The position numbers and the translations under genes were made by a program. From Protopterus annectens (taxonomy: Eukaryota > Chordata > Ceratodontiformes > Protopteridae), in NCBI RefSeq assembly GCF_019279795.1, contig NC_056726.1, forward strand, positions 1,013,112,988 through 1,013,176,987: a stretch of 64,000 bases of DNA, written 5' to 3'. Every line of letters begins with the position of its first letter. The stretch's first letter is position 1. Of the stretch, positions 32,362 through 44,666 are shown piece by piece. A model generated the notes under the pieces. That model worked only from the letters and a program-made list of their open reading frames with translations. It was not told the origin of the DNA and made no database searches.

Positions 32362-33559
32362 TGTGGCACTGCCAGCCCAGCTATCTGGAATTTTGTAAAT
32401 AATCAGATGTCATTTGTGAATATTAATATGATTCATATGCTTGTCTTACAAATGTAAGAGAACTATATGTTATGTGTATATTAAACTACTGGTGCAGAAA
32501 TTGTGTGTTGAACTGTATGTATATACTGAGCTTCAAGACTGTAACCATAGTGTACCCTACTGGAAAAGAACAGAAATGTGTATAAACTATATACCTGTGC
32601 AAATGTATGTTTTAATAGTAGAAGTTGGAACATACAGAGTTAACTCACAAAGCATCAATAAAATAAGTTGATATTGTTTACATTTGTGCTATAAAAGTTA
32701 GTTACTGCAAGGAAACAGGATGTCTAGAGCTAGAGGTTTTACTATTGTCTTGAAACAGAAATAATTACTAGGTTTAAAATGTAAAAGTGTTTAACTGTTT
32801 TATGACTTCCAGTTTTAGGCAAACTTCTGAGAGATATGTACTTCTCACATAGAGATACTAAAATTTTGTTAAGTTTCTGTTAGCCTGGGAACTGAAGGTA
32901 GGTGGCAAAGAGTGATGTAATCTGAGCTGACTCAGCAGTAATGTTAATTATTAATTTAAGAACTCTCTCAGAGAAAGACTTTGCATTTTTTAACTTGTCT
33001 TGGACCTAGCAAGAACATCCACTCATCTGCATTTGCCTTGCTAATATTAAGTAACTATGGCACAGTGATTTCTTTTAAATATAGATAGGAATATAGCAAG
33101 ATTAGTTTACATGTTTTCTGCATGTATTTGAGACTGTCCTGCATTGTTGTTTTAAAATATTTCCTGTGATTCTGAACTCTGTAGTTACTGCATTGATTGA
33201 GTGTTGTCTTGTTATTTCATTGTTTATTATTAAATATATTTAAATATTTTAATTGTGGCTGGTTTGTTTTGAGATATTTAAGCTCTTAGACTACTTGCAT
33301 ATGTATTTGGTGACACTGTACAGGCCACTCCCAAATAGCCTTAGTCTTGGTCACACTTACCATTTGGATAATAGTAACATTACACACTAGGATTGGTCAC
33401 CCTTTGTAAGGGCCTTATATAGTGGCTGATAAGTAAGGGTGGTTGGTGGCATTGATAACTACCTTATAGTCTGGGCAGAAGGGGGCATAGCTAGTAAACC
33501 TGTGCCAGCCTTCCCCAGGAGTGTCTGTGTGTTTGTATATAAATCAAATCTCAAAGTGT

Positions 33560-33642
<83 letters not shown>

Positions 33643-33931
33643 ACATGGGCAGGGACATGAAGCACTGGTTGGACAGACAGGGTGCTGAGGTTTTGGCTTG
33701 ACCACTTGGCTGAGATCTTACACTATAGCTGTGCCAGTGGGGAGTCCTATTGAGGATTTTGAGAAAGAGGGAGAAACCAGCCCAGACTGACTGTTATCTC
33801 TGTGTGCTCTTAAGGGAAATTGTACTTTACTCTGTGTGTACTTGTCATCCTCCCAATGTGTACATCCCCCACTGTTGCCAGTGGTGAGGACTGAGGCTCC
33901 TTGATTACTGGGCCAGTGCAGGGGCATCACA
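32362..33931 (+). repeat. Gmr1-like 3' LTR (1,570 bp)
   Basis: It begins TGTGGCACTG and ends GGGGCATCACA, giving TG...CA ends. A TATA-like or poly(A)-like AATAAAATAAG lies near 32655. It contains a (GT)n run at about 33557-33640 where the 5' LTR has only AAAGTGTGTTTGTG. Confidence 0.82.
33557..33640 (+). repeat. (GT)n microsatellite
   Basis: An almost uninterrupted GT run inside the 3' LTR. The Cys-Val and Thr-His frames across it are artefacts. Confidence 0.95.
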
Positions 33932-34406
33932 TGGAGTAGGGTTGCAGCAGATTTTTTAGAGCTGGATTGTTATCATTTTGATTGATTACTTTATGAACCA
34001 TGGTTAGTTGATTGTAGGTTAGAAGCTGTGGGAGTTCTAGCCAAGAGAGTTTTGTCAAGATATAACAGTGGTGTGTTGTGAGTTTGGAGTCTGTAGCAAT
34101 GTTTATTTAAGTCTGTTGTTTTAAGATTGCTAAGTATAGGAGAGGCGTACAGAAGTGTTGCTAGAAGGTGAGTTCTAGCTATGACTATTTTACTGATGTC
34201 TGTTAGATATTTTTTGTTTTTGTACAGTGTACCCATTTTTTGTGTATCTTCTTAATTTGTGGGGATATATGTAAGTCAGACCTGAGCTTGTTGTCAATTA
34301 TGATTTCTAATAGTTTTGTTTGTGATTCAGGGTACATTTTTGTAATATTGCTAGCAGTGATGTAAAAAATGGGTGAGGTAGATGGTTGGGAGGGTTGGAA
34401 GATCAT
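33932..34406 (-). pseudogene. L2-like LINE reverse transcriptase C-terminal fragment
   Basis: The minus strand encodes KLLEIIIDNKLRSDLHISPQ and then IVIARTHLLATLLYASPIL, matching the KLLGAIVDDKLTFDLHIQ region of the LINE at 8788. No 3' tail is seen next to the Gypsy LTR, so both ends are truncated. Confidence 0.6.
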
Positions 34407-34462
34407 GAATATGAGGCAACAATCTGGACAATTTGCACAAATCTGGACAGTAGAGAGGTATG
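34407..34462 (+). mobile_element. 3' fragment of the CATACCTC MITE family
   Basis: The words AATATGAGGCAACAATCTGG..CAAATCTGGACAG and the ending AGAGGTATG match the 3' end of the element at 45570 and the reverse complement of the one at 57555. Only about 56 bp is present. DNA from 34463 to 34809 is unassigned and non-coding. Confidence 0.5.
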
Positions 34463-34911
34463 CCCCATGTTGTATACTATTACAGTGTGCTTGTACCACA
34501 TGATTGTAGTTTCCTCTGGCTATTTTCTGCATGCCACTTGCCTGACTTTTGTAGCTGCATAAATATAATCACTTCATGTGCCATACAACACTTCCCTTAA
34601 CTGTTCTCTTCCCCTCCTTAGATCACAGAACTCAGGGAACAAAACTGTGGACTTCATTATCTACATACAGTGCGAATTTTCACCACCACTACACCTGTTC
34701 ATCAAGATAGTGCTTCACAGATCTATGTTAAAGATGTCTTGCCCCAAAAATATCATGTATGTAATAATTAAATATATGGTGCTTTTTCCTTTAATTTATT
34801 ATTTTATTCATAGGTTCATAGGTTCATAGGTAGGTACTAGGCTATTGGCCCTAGGGCATAATTAAGCCTAGCCAAAATGTTTCGGCTTGCACCTCCCATG
34901 TGATTTAGTTA

Positions 34912-37900
34912 CCTGCACCTCTGTTGAGCAGGGCCACAGAAGTGATTCCTGGGGTGAATTTCCTGTTCCCCATCCACTCATCAAGATTCTTCTTGAAGAG
35001 CTCCAATGAGGAGCCTCACATATATGGGGACCTTATTCCAGAGCAGGGGGAGTCTCTGGGACACGAATCCGTCCCTCCAACAAGTCCTGTTTATTGTAGA
35101 GGTTAGGTTAAGGTCCCTAGAGCCTGTAGCTCAGGTAGATTGGGTTTTCCTTAGGTGGGGCATTTCCAGCAATTCAGGGTTTGACATAGCCTTGTATGTC
35201 AGGTAGAGATCACCTCTGAGTAGCCGGTATGCAACCAAGTACAGATGAAGTTTTTTAGCCTGGTGGCATAAGGCATCTGTTTTAGGCCCATTATCCTCTT
35301 GGTGAGGTATTTTTGAGGCCTCTCCAGTTGTTGCGGGTGTCTAGTAAGGTACATCCCAAATGGGGCATTGTGCTCAATAATGGGTCTAATGAGTGATGAG
35401 TAGAGGGGGACAATAACTTCCTTTTTTCTAGATGCAAACCCATTTGTGATAAGGTGGGCCATGTAGAAAGATTTTCTAACCACCTTAGCGATGTGGTTAT
35501 CAAAGGAGAGGTTACTGTTCACCTGGGTCCCTAGGTCTCTTATCACACTCTCTGTGTTAAGTGAGCTGCCACCTATGTGGTAATTCATAGGTACTTGTTT
35601 TTTCCTGAAGCGGATGACAATGCATTATTTGGCATTTAGCTTGAGGCCGTGATTTTGGCACCATGTATCTGTTTCAGTGAGACCCTTTTGAAAGATATCT
35701 ACATCAGTAGAAGTCTCGGTTATGGCACCCAGTTTGCAGTCATCTGCGAACTTTGTTAGCCATAGTCCCCCTGTGTTTGCTTGTACCTCAGAGAAGTAAA
35801 TAGTGAACAGGAGAGGTCTCAAGATTGAGCCCTGGGGTACTCCACTTGTCACCGGTTTGGAGTCAGACCTAGCATTTCCTATTTTCACTGTATGGGTTCT
35901 GTCCGTGAGGCAGTTAGCAACCCATCTTGTAATGTTCATAGGTTCATAGGTTCATAGGTTCATACTAGGCTATCTGCCCGAGGGCATGTATGGGAACTAT
36001 ACCCATTATTTTGCTGTGCCTCTGTTGAGCAGTGACACTGAGGGTAATCCCTGGGGTATATATCGATCTCCCCCATCCATTGGTCAATTTCTCTTGAACA
36101 AAGGCCAGGCCAGCGCTCACTCTCACATATATTTATTTATTCCACAGCATAGGATCTAGATTTTTGAGTGAAGCATATTTCAAAAATCTGGGTTGACATT
36201 GGCCTGTATGTTTAGGCAGGTCACCTCTGAGCAAGCCGTTAGCGACTGAATAATAGTGGAGTTCTTTCAGTCGGGCAGCATAGGACAGGATGTTTGAGAC
36301 CCTTTTATTTTTTGGTGAGAGGAACTTTTGCCTCCAGCTGCTGCAGCAGGTCAGATACTCATCAATGGCTTTGGTGACTGTTTCAAAAAAGTCAACAAGT
36401 TTAGAAGGCATGATGCTGCTTTGACAAAGCCAAACTGGATGATGGATCCAAGTGCAAAATTTTGCCTCAATATTCCCAGGTTCACCAGCTGAGCAGGAGA
36501 GGTTTATATTTAGGTTAGTGAGTTTGTCTATAATTCCAGAGTGGAGAATGGTATCAAATGCTTTCGCAAGGTCAAGGTATGCCATGTGGACCACCTTTCC
36601 CTCATCAATTGCTTTGGTGACTGTCTCGAAGAAGTCAACCAGGTTTAGAAGACATGACCTGCTCTTTACAAAACCAAACTGAGTAGGGTCCAGGGTCTAT
36701 AGGTTTCCAATGTTGTTGTTTATGAGTTCCATGATGATGCATTCCATGGCCTTGCTGATGGGGCGATAGTTCCTTGGGTCGGTGGTGGCTCCTCCCTTGT
36801 GAAGCGGGACAACCATTGCAGTGTGCCACTCAGTGGGCACATAGCCTGAGGCAAGGCTGTGGTTGAACATGGCACTTAGGTGAGGGATTAGTTCATTTTG
36901 GAGTTCATGCAACACACAGCCTGGGATGCTGTCTGGTCCCATGGATGCTGTGTTTTTTGCTTTAGAAAGTGCATTTCTCACCTGGGTGTCTGAGATTATG
37001 GGGGCAGCACAATCTTCTGGTATAGATATGGTCCCTTTAGGGGGTGAGGGAAGGGTAAAGTTTGCACTGAACCTATCTGCCAGTATATTGGCGATATCAG
37101 TTGGTTCCATGAATTTTGAACCATTATGTTGTAGCTCAGAGCAGATCTGAGAGTTGCCATTTAGGTTCTTGACATAGCTAAAAAATGCTTTGTGGTTGTC
37201 CTTGGTGTCCGTTGCGATTTTTCTTTCAAAGCTCACCTTTGAGGATTTAATAAGGGATCTTAGCTTTTTGCTGAGGTTGGTCAGGCAGCTCTTCCCTTCC
37301 TGGATTTTTACTCTTTTTTTGTAATAATTTCTTCCTTCTGTTATAGAGCTTGTTTATGGCTGGGGTCCACCAGACTGGTTTCCTTTTTTTGGAGGACTGG
37401 GTCTTGGTTTTGTTCGGGATAGCATGGTCCATGCACTCATGCAAGTGTTTGTAGGGTGCTTCTGTATAGGCTATAGCAGATTCAACCAAGTTGTCATTCT
37501 GCATGGGAGTAATGAAGTTTGCCACCTCTGTCCTAAGTAGCATAAAGTTTGCTTTGGAGAAGTTTTTCACTGTGGTTTCCTTGGGGGGGGGTGGTATGTG
37601 GATATTGAGGGTGATAAGTTTATGGTTTGATCTAACCAATGAGGAATTTACTTCAGGCATGGAGCACTTGTCCCCCATGTTGGTGATGACCAGGTCCAGT
37701 ATATTGTTGCCCCTTGTGGGGGTGTTGATAAGCTGGTCCAGGGCATTTGAGTTAATATATTCCAGGAAGCGTTGGGCAAAGGTATTTGTGCTTGAGTAGT
37801 TTTCCCAGTTGATGTTTGGGTAATTGAAGTCACCCAGTATTGGGGTGTTTGATTGGACTCTCATGATTTCCAGTACCTCGAGGAACAAGGAGTAGAGGTC

Positions 37901-38236
37901 TTGGGGCATGGAAGGTGGTCTGTAGCAAGCTACAATCTGGATTGCAGTTTTGCCCATTATCAGTTGCACTTGGATGATCTCTGAGGCATGGTACTTTGCA
38001 AGTAATCTGGAGGTGTAGTTATCCTTGATGAATATGGATAGGCCACCTCCCTTAGTGTTTAGGTCCAGGTTTTGTGGCCGAAATGTGTGGTATGAGCTGT
38101 AGCCTGGAATCACTGGGGTGCTCTCTTGAGCCTTGAACCAGGTCTCAGTTATTGCACAAATATCGATGTTCTCCATTTTGAAAAGAGCCTCGAGTGAGTG
38201 CATTTTGAGGTTTAAACTCCTAGCATTGAGCAGCAT
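34912..38236 (-). pseudogene. CR1-C ORF2 (endonuclease-reverse transcriptase), interrupted
   Basis: Minus-strand pieces in order: an intact endonuclease (38236-37247, 329 codons) with LNARSLNLKMH, ITETWFKAQES, GDFNYPNINWE and RSNHKLITL (SNH instead of SDH). Next is the reverse transcriptase N-terminal part (37236-36697) with ASMGPDSIPGCVLHEL and VPLHKGGATTDPRNYRPIS, then DLAKAFDTILHSGI near 36570. After the nested CR1 comes GVPQGSILRPLLF and LTKFADDCKLGAI near 35750, then the C-terminal part to about 34912. A small frame break near 36697 and the insertion inactivate it. Confidence 0.85.
35937..36480 (-). mobile_element. Internally deleted CR1 fragment nested in CR1-C
   Basis: A second CR1 3' tail (TTCATAGG repeats at 35937-35960) appears inside copy C. 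Read on the minus strand, the insert starts near LVDFFETVTKAIDE and jumps directly to the KRVSNILSYAARLKEL region, skipping about 700 bp of reverse transcriptase including the FADD box. Copy C sequence continues on both sides. Confidence 0.75.
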
Positions 38237-38241
38237 TACCC

Positions 38242-38721
38242 TCAGTTTTTGTCACTGGAACTTAATATGGTAGTGAGTTTGTCTTTTGAGCCTTGCCTAA
38301 AAAAGGCACTATGGGGGTGGCAAGAGCTTTGGCCAGTATCCTGAATCCCAGTGGTGACAGGTGCAAGCCGTCTCTGGTAAAACATCATGGTTTGTTGAGC
38401 ATGTCGTCCCAGGCAGACAGATACTGGATCCCCTTTGCTTGGCACCAGAAGCTTAGCCAATTGTTGAAAGTTATCATTTTTTTCCTTGTACTGAGGTATC
38501 ATTCTTGGTGACAGTAAGATGCTACTCAGGGCTAGGGTCATACCTGCCTTGGTTACATGATCAGAGAGCTCTTCCATGTCTCTTTTCATGTAGTCCAGGG
38601 TGGTACGTCTCAGGTCATTCACACCAACATGGACAATGACAGAGTCATATTTGTACTTGCTATGGAGTGACCTGAGTGCCTGAGTGATGTGGCAGATATT
38701 AGTTGTTCTTTGCCCATGCAA
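38242..38721 (-). pseudogene. CR1-C ORF1 C-terminal part (SGNH hydrolase)
   Basis: The minus strand encodes ICHITQALRSLHSKYKY, VIVHVGVNDLRRTTLDYMKR and ALSSILLSPRMIPQYKE. The block I GDS motif lies beyond the truncation. The frame shifts before the D-x-x-H region. It has lost the N-terminal Cys motifs. Confidence 0.7.
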
Positions 38722-38934
38722 CTTAATGCCATTTTAGTCATCTTCCGAATTGTGTAATTTGTTCCTCAAATCATATAATTACTGTAAGTTATATTTCCTC
38801 CAAGCCATTTAACTTCTTTTTTCCCTTCCAAATTAACTTTGTTATGCGCAGACTTTTACTCCTTCCTGTGTTGCTCATTCATTGATTCATTCTTTAAAAT
38901 TAACTGTATCATGTTCAACAGATACTATTCCAGG

Positions 38935-39037
38935 AAGCAACAGGTGCAAGGCAGAGTACTAATCCTGATGGGACACCAGTCTATTGCAGGAAACACACAC
39001 ATACACATACACAGACACAGACACAGATACACACACA

Positions 39038-39118
<81 letters not shown>

Positions 39119-39316
39119 ACATTTAAGAGGCTCATCAGTTTACCTAACTGAATGTCTTTGGGATATGGGAAGTAACTAGATCACCCACCGAAAACCCACA
39201 TGAGCAAAAGGAAGGTGCACAGTTTCTGCACAGAAGACACCCCAGCCAGGAAGTAAAAAAGGATAACCAAAGCTGCGAAGCAGCATTGCTAAGCAGTGTT
39301 CCACTATGCTGTCCTG
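38935..39316. repeat. CA-rich interspersed repeat, copy 1
   Basis: The order is TGATGGGACACCAGTCTATT near 38967, (CA)n at about 38995-39117, AATGTCTTTGGGATATGGGA near 39150, and GAAGCAGCATTGCTAAGCAG near 39280, ending in CCACTATGCTGTCC. This arrangement is a common fish/vertebrate interspersed repeat often seen with CA runs. The copy at 39640 shares the order. I cannot name the family with certainty. Flanks 38723-38934 and 39317-39639 are unassigned. Confidence 0.55.
38995..39117 (+). repeat. (CA)n microsatellite
   Basis: A long CA run with a few ACAG interruptions at its start. Frames across it are artefacts. Confidence 0.95.
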
Positions 39317-39639
39317 TTTGTATTTTACAGCTGAGAAACCAAATGTGTCATATTCAGGTGTTGCATGTGTTATAACTGATTTAAACCTATAATGCCATAA
39401 ATTATTGTAATTATTTATATTATTCTACAAATTTCAGTATATTGTACTGCATATTTTTCTGTAGGTACACATTTTCCATTTGCCTAATTTGAGGCTGAAA
39501 ATAGACCTTGCACCAGCCCACAACTATCTAACCAAGATTCAGAACTACAATCAACTCCTGTCGAAGCTCCATGAATGGTTTCTGCCATCACTAAGTTTAC
39601 TAGTTAAGTAGGAAACAGAAGGGGACACTTTGACCTTTC

Positions 39640-39642
39640 TTT

Positions 39643-39700
<58 letters not shown>

Positions 39701-39900
39701 ACATACACCTTAAGGACAATTTAGATTAGGCAATCCACCTACTGCATGTCTTTCAGAGGTGGGAGGAAACCAGAACACCTGGAGAAGACAAAGGGAGGAC
39801 ATGCAGAATCTTCCATAATGTACTCCGGCTGAGAATCAAACCAGAAACTTTCTTGCTGTTAGGTGACAATGCTTCTCAGTGGACTATTGTGACATCCTCA
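39640..39900. repeat. CA-rich interspersed repeat, copy 2
   Basis: It comprises (CA)n at about 39648-39698, then GGACAATTTAGATTAGGCAA, GCATGTCTTTCAGAGGTGGG and TTTCTTGCTGTTAGGTGAC. The blocks are in the same order as copy 1. Confidence 0.55.
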
Positions 39901-39939
39901 GAAGCTCATTTAACTTCTTAGCAAATAAATACTACTGTG

Positions 39940-40250
39940 GTTCATATGTTCATAGGTGATTCTTACGCTAATGACTGATGGAGAGCCTTGTTAAGCCTAG
40001 CCTTGCTTCCCAAATGAATCTGGCAGGTTGATACTCAGTCTGGGGTTGTTTTATGGGGTATATGTAGGCTTGGGCATGGGTTAGAAACATGGGTTAGAGA
40101 CCAGGGATACATTTCTGATTCCTCATCCACTTTTTCAAGTTATGCTTGAATTTGGGTTAAGGAAAAACTCTACCTGACATGGATGGGAAGTTTATTCCTG
40201 AGAAGGGGTAGTTTCGGAGACACATAACCTGTTCCTTCAGCACATACCCT
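39940..40250 (-). mobile_element. CR1 3' fragment, old
   Basis: The minus-strand 3' tail (GTTCATATGTTCATAGG) is followed by TTAAGCCTAGCC and a degraded ORF2 end (ACCTGACATGGATGGGAAGT, TTATTCCTGAGAAGGGGTAG). It is strongly diverged. Confidence 0.6.
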
Positions 40251-43200
40251 TGTTTTCACTTTGACAGCTAATATAATGCACCATTAGAGGTTGCTGTCCT
40301 TAGCTACCATCTTTATACACCATGTCTGGCTTTGCCATATTAGAGCTTTTTGTGTAAGATTCACTTCACTTTGGATTAATTAGGTGCTGTCATTCTTCTA
40401 TAGCTGGAGTTCTAGAGAGACAAAAATAAACTCATGTTTTCATTAAGAAGTGATCCTTCATTTAAACTGTATTGCACGTGGCTAACACTGGCACGGGCAC
40501 CTTATTTTCATGGGTGTCTGCATTTATCACTACAGTGGTTTTTTTTCTGAAAAATGTGTCTGAGTCAGTAAGGCTCACAGAAGGAAGGAATGAATGAATG
40601 AAAGAATGACATAAGACTCAGGTCTGCAGAATTATTTTACCTAATAGTTTTAGTCACAAAAAATGTCAGACGCATAACTTGTGCATCTACATTATTAAAT
40701 ATCCTTTACAAATCTAAACCTAAACAAATCCATGAGCAGGCACACTGGCAGAACGCAAATGTAAAATTCCTGTTCTGGAATGAAGTGGAACAGAACTTTC
40801 ACACCAGAACTATTAACATGCATGTGGTGGCATTCTAAGTGATGATACCTGAAATAAAATGTTTTAGCCCTTCGGAAAGGAGGGGTGACTATAAGAATGT
40901 TTTTATACATAAGCATATGTTTAACGAGTACAGAAAAAGGCTGCCACTTCAGTCCCTGGTACTAAAAAAATAGACTAAGTTGTGACCCCCCCACATCATC
41001 ATCATCATCATCAGAAAAACATACATGACTCAGTCTTCAGGCATCCATAAGAAGGAAAACTTCAAACAGATTCTGTCTACTAGAACTGAAATGTTGCAGA
41101 GGGCAGGTGGGTGGGCTGCTAAAGATCAATGCTTTAGTTTAGGACTATGCCCTAATAACCCCAACAGCCTAAACCCTCCTAAAACAATCATTAGAACTGC
41201 ATGTAGCTTTACTCAGTATGAATAGTACAATATTGTCTGTTAATAATGCTTCTTTATGCTGTGGTTTATAACTGTTGCCTTTTGTATGCTGATAAGAAAC
41301 AATTCAATAATTCACTTGATGAGATTGCTAAGACTTTTACATACAAAGGCATTCACCACTGATCTTTTTAGAACTTACTATGGCAATCATCTGTTACAGA
41401 CATACTTAACTGTTTTATGTTTTAACCAGTAGATGCAACAGGACACTGACCAAACATTTTGTTTTGATCTGAAAATCTGTGAAAGTTAATCATGAGTGTA
41501 GGCATTTAAAACTAAAATCAGCAGGAATAAGGAGAAATGGCATGCCTTACGTTGTAGTAAGTGTTTCTACGTGTCCCATCTTTTTGCTGGCCAATGATGA
41601 GTTAATTTTCTGTGGCAACCTCTAGCAGTTGGGGGAGGTGTGTTTCTGGCAGTCAGGGTCTCTCCAGAAGCAGTTTCCTGTATTTCTCAGTGCTGAGAAG
41701 AGTTACTGAGGGTAAGTTTTCATAATGTGATACTTTTACTAAATTGTTTTCTAGCTCAGCAATAATTGATACAGACAGTCAAAAATTAGTGCAGAATGGA
41801 GGTTAGAGTTGTTAATTTGCTGTTAAGTTTAAGTCACCACTGTCTGATACTGACTTATTGTCTGCTATGAGAACAGCGTAACCCATGCTCTTTTGGAGAG
41901 GATGCTTGTCCTATCACATAGTTGATTAACTGCTTTTACAGATCTGTGTGCGGAGTTGGAGACATCTTAACACTAACTATTTGGCTGTGTCTGAGAGTCA
42001 ATGAGACTTTTCTGTGTAGGGCATCTTAGGATGTTGACTAGAAAGGTCCGATTTTTATTCAAGAAAGTTAGTTTTCCTACTACTGAAAATCCATAATTAG
42101 TGTACCGTTTTTGATTATAAAGTTTAATCAGAACTTTTCATTTGGTAAATGTGTCAAAATACATCTGTTTCATTTTACTGTATGTATGCGGTATCTCAAG
42201 CAAGCTGTCAATGTAAGAATAATGCTCTTTCCAGTTATTTTATATGATCTCAGTTAAGTCACAAAAATATCCACTAGGAACTTGCTGTGCTCCTACCTGT
42301 AGCAGAATACTCTTTCCTCATTATCCCAGAAATGGTATTTCTAGGGCAGTGAGTAGACTGTACAGTTAAATGATTCATAATGTTTAGATGGGGAGCTTAG
42401 AGCTAAAGGGGAAAATCAGTTGTTTATTCAAATGTATTTTACCAGATGAGCTCCATAAACATTAATATGTCTTCTTTATATTTGCTATCAGAGGAAGTAA
42501 TGAGTGCAAAAAAAAGAAAAAAATGGAAACGAAGTAGAAACATTTTAATTTGTCAAAGTAACACAACATATAATGTGCTACGGTACTATCACTAGGAGTA
42601 TAGGCAATTAAAACAGGTGTAGACAACTGAGGAAGGACAGTGGAAGTATTGCCTCTCACAGAGAGTAGTAGCAGCATTGCTTTTGTCAGATAACATTACA
42701 GACTCAAGATGTTTAAAATGTATGTATTTTAGATGGCTATTTCAAGGCAAATAAGGTGAGTTTTTACTCATAAAATAAAGGCTACAGTATGTGTCAGTGT
42801 TTCTGCCTTTCTGTATGTATCTTAACAGTTCTTTATAAACATGTTAACGCCTATATCCTCCTCTGTATTCACTGATTATACTTTCCTTCCTGTTGAAGCC
42901 CTGAACAATGGGAGAAGTCCAACCCTGAAAGCACCAGTTCTTTATTTCTAAATCCAGGTTAGCTTTAGTTCAGTTAGTGATTGTATTGCCTGTGAGAAAA
43001 GCTGTTTTATATCTGGAGCCATTGAGAATTATCAGGGTGTGATTCTCAAGGCCTGCTGTCATACAGCTGTTGAAACCTTGTGGAATTAAGATACAGATTA
43101 CTTGGGCCACATTGCAGGGAGTGAGGCAGGATATCAGTGTAGATAATATTGTTAGGCTTACATGGTTTGTGCATGGTAAAGTTGAAATGAGCAATGCTTT

Positions 43201-43716
43201 ATTTCTGAGCCTTTTGGAGTTAAAAGGGCGTAAGGCTGTTTTGTCTCAGCTTTGTGGCGCATGTAAATCTACTGCACACCTTAAATTCCACTGTAGAATA
43301 TGAGGGGAGCAGTGCTTCTTGCAACAATCACAGGGAATTAGCCTGATGGAAAGTCTGTTAGCTGAGCTTTATTTCTGGAGGCATGGGAGTAAAAAGTAAG
43401 GACACTGCTTTTTTCCTGCAGTCTTAGGGACGTGGCCAAGGAGCCAGCTTTGTAAGTAGAGTAACCACTGATCTGACCTTTAGAGATGTAATAGACTGTA
43501 ATCTTCTCTTACTGCCACTCTCTTCTGGGTTAGATGGGGGGTACACTGGCCAGGGTCTTGGAGTATTGCTGCTGCATTGTTAGCCCGGAGGAAAGGCGGT
43601 GGCACACAGCACTGCTATATTTTTCTTGTGCCTTAAGAAACTGTATTGCAGGTTACTGGCCAGGTACCCGCCTATAGACTAGCCATGTTGTTTTCCTATT
43701 GTGTGACAAAAGAACT
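40251..43716. other. Unrecognised, possibly gene-flanking sequence
   Basis: I see no repeat family or coding exon I can support over this 3.5 kb, apart from a (CAT)n run at about 40993-41010. A segment at 41570-41715 has a CCAAT word and ends in GAGGGTAAGT, a good splice-donor match, so an untranslated exon is conceivable. All open frames here are short and motif-free. Confidence 0.35.
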
Positions 43717-43904
43717 GAGTATATTGTGTCAGACAGTATTAAAAGCTTGGCTGAAGTTTCAGCCTGTAATGGTATCTAGCAGTGCAAGCCTAGACTTTGT
43801 CAACAATGGGGAGTATGTTGTGTCAGACAGTATTAAAAGCTTGGCTAAAGTTTCAGCCTGTAATGGTATCTAGCAGTGCAAGCCTAGACTTTGTCAACAA
43901 TGGG
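43717..43904 (+). repeat. 94-bp direct tandem duplication
   Basis: Positions 43717-43810 and 43811-43904 are nearly identical (GAGTATRTTGTGTCAGACAG...), differing at only about two sites. 94 bp is close to three 31-bp units, and the CAGACAGTATTAAAAGC word resembles the 31-bp array units downstream. Confidence 0.85.
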
Positions 43905-44666
43905 GAATTCAGTCATAGGCATTACTAAAAAGTACAAAAAGCAGATAAAAGATGAGTTTTTGCTTGTCGATGTGTAGCTGCTGCTTCTGTTCTTTTTTCT
44001 AGTACTAAAACATAGGCAGCATAGGGTCTACAGCTACTAACACGTTTGGAGTATGAGCTCCCCCAGTATAAACCACTTACAGTTCTGGCTCCAGCAGTAA
44101 TAACCGCTGGAGGCACAGGTTTTAACTGTACAAAAGGGCTCAGGTTGCATGTTCAGACTCAGGCAGTAGTAACAGATAGGGGTGCAACCCTAAGGAGTAC
44201 TAAAAACTGAAGTAAGGCTAGAGGTTTATGCAGAGAGGTTTATGCATAGTACTAACAGCAGACTGTGAATTCAAATGCTAGTAACAGATGGGAATGCAAC
44301 CTGAAATACTAAGAGCTGTGAGTCGTGGCTCTGATAGTATGCAGGTCATACAGTACTAAACACTGGGGGGGTGCAGTCTGTGAAATTGTAAGCAAATGTC
44401 AATGCAGACTTGGGCAATACAACTACTGAGGTTGCATGCTTAGACAGTACTAAGATCTTCGACTGCATGCTTTAAGAGAACTGAGATATTGGTATGCTGG
44501 CTTAGATATTACTAAAAGCAGAGGGGGGTCAGACAGTACTAATGGCTGGGCATGCAGTCTCAGAGAATATTAACAGCAGTGGGTGCAGTAGTGATAGGTG
44601 TGGATGCAGTCTGAGAGAGTGAGAGTGTAACAGCTGGAGTTATAGGCCTCACCAGTCCAAACAAAT

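Larger units (their letters stand above)
27357..33931 (+). mobile_element. Gmr1-like Gypsy LTR retrotransposon, degenerate
   Basis: The order is truncated 5' LTR, gag with zinc knuckle, protease, integrase, then reverse transcriptase-RNase H, polypurine tract and 3' LTR. Integrase upstream of reverse transcriptase is the Copia-like order known for Gmr1-type Gypsy elements of deuterostomes. All proteins carry stops, frameshifts or deletions. The LTRs share most positions but have diverged by several percent, so the element is much older than the one at 19216. Confidence 0.85.
34810..38722 (-). mobile_element. CR1-clade LINE, copy C, with nested CR1 fragment
   Basis: The 3' tail (TTCATAGG repeats) is at 34810-34832 and the element runs on the minus strand to the SGNH part of ORF1, where it is truncated at about 38722. 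A second CR1 3' fragment is inserted at 35937-36480. ORF2 is otherwise well preserved. Confidence 0.85.

Noticed and set aside
33459-33665. Thr-His and Cys-Val homopolymeric frames
   Set aside because: They translate (GT)n/(CA)n microsatellites here and at 38839-39126 and 59580-59846.
42970-43303. Opposing open frames near 43 kb as a gene
   Set aside because: Both are short, on opposite strands, without recognisable domains or splice context.
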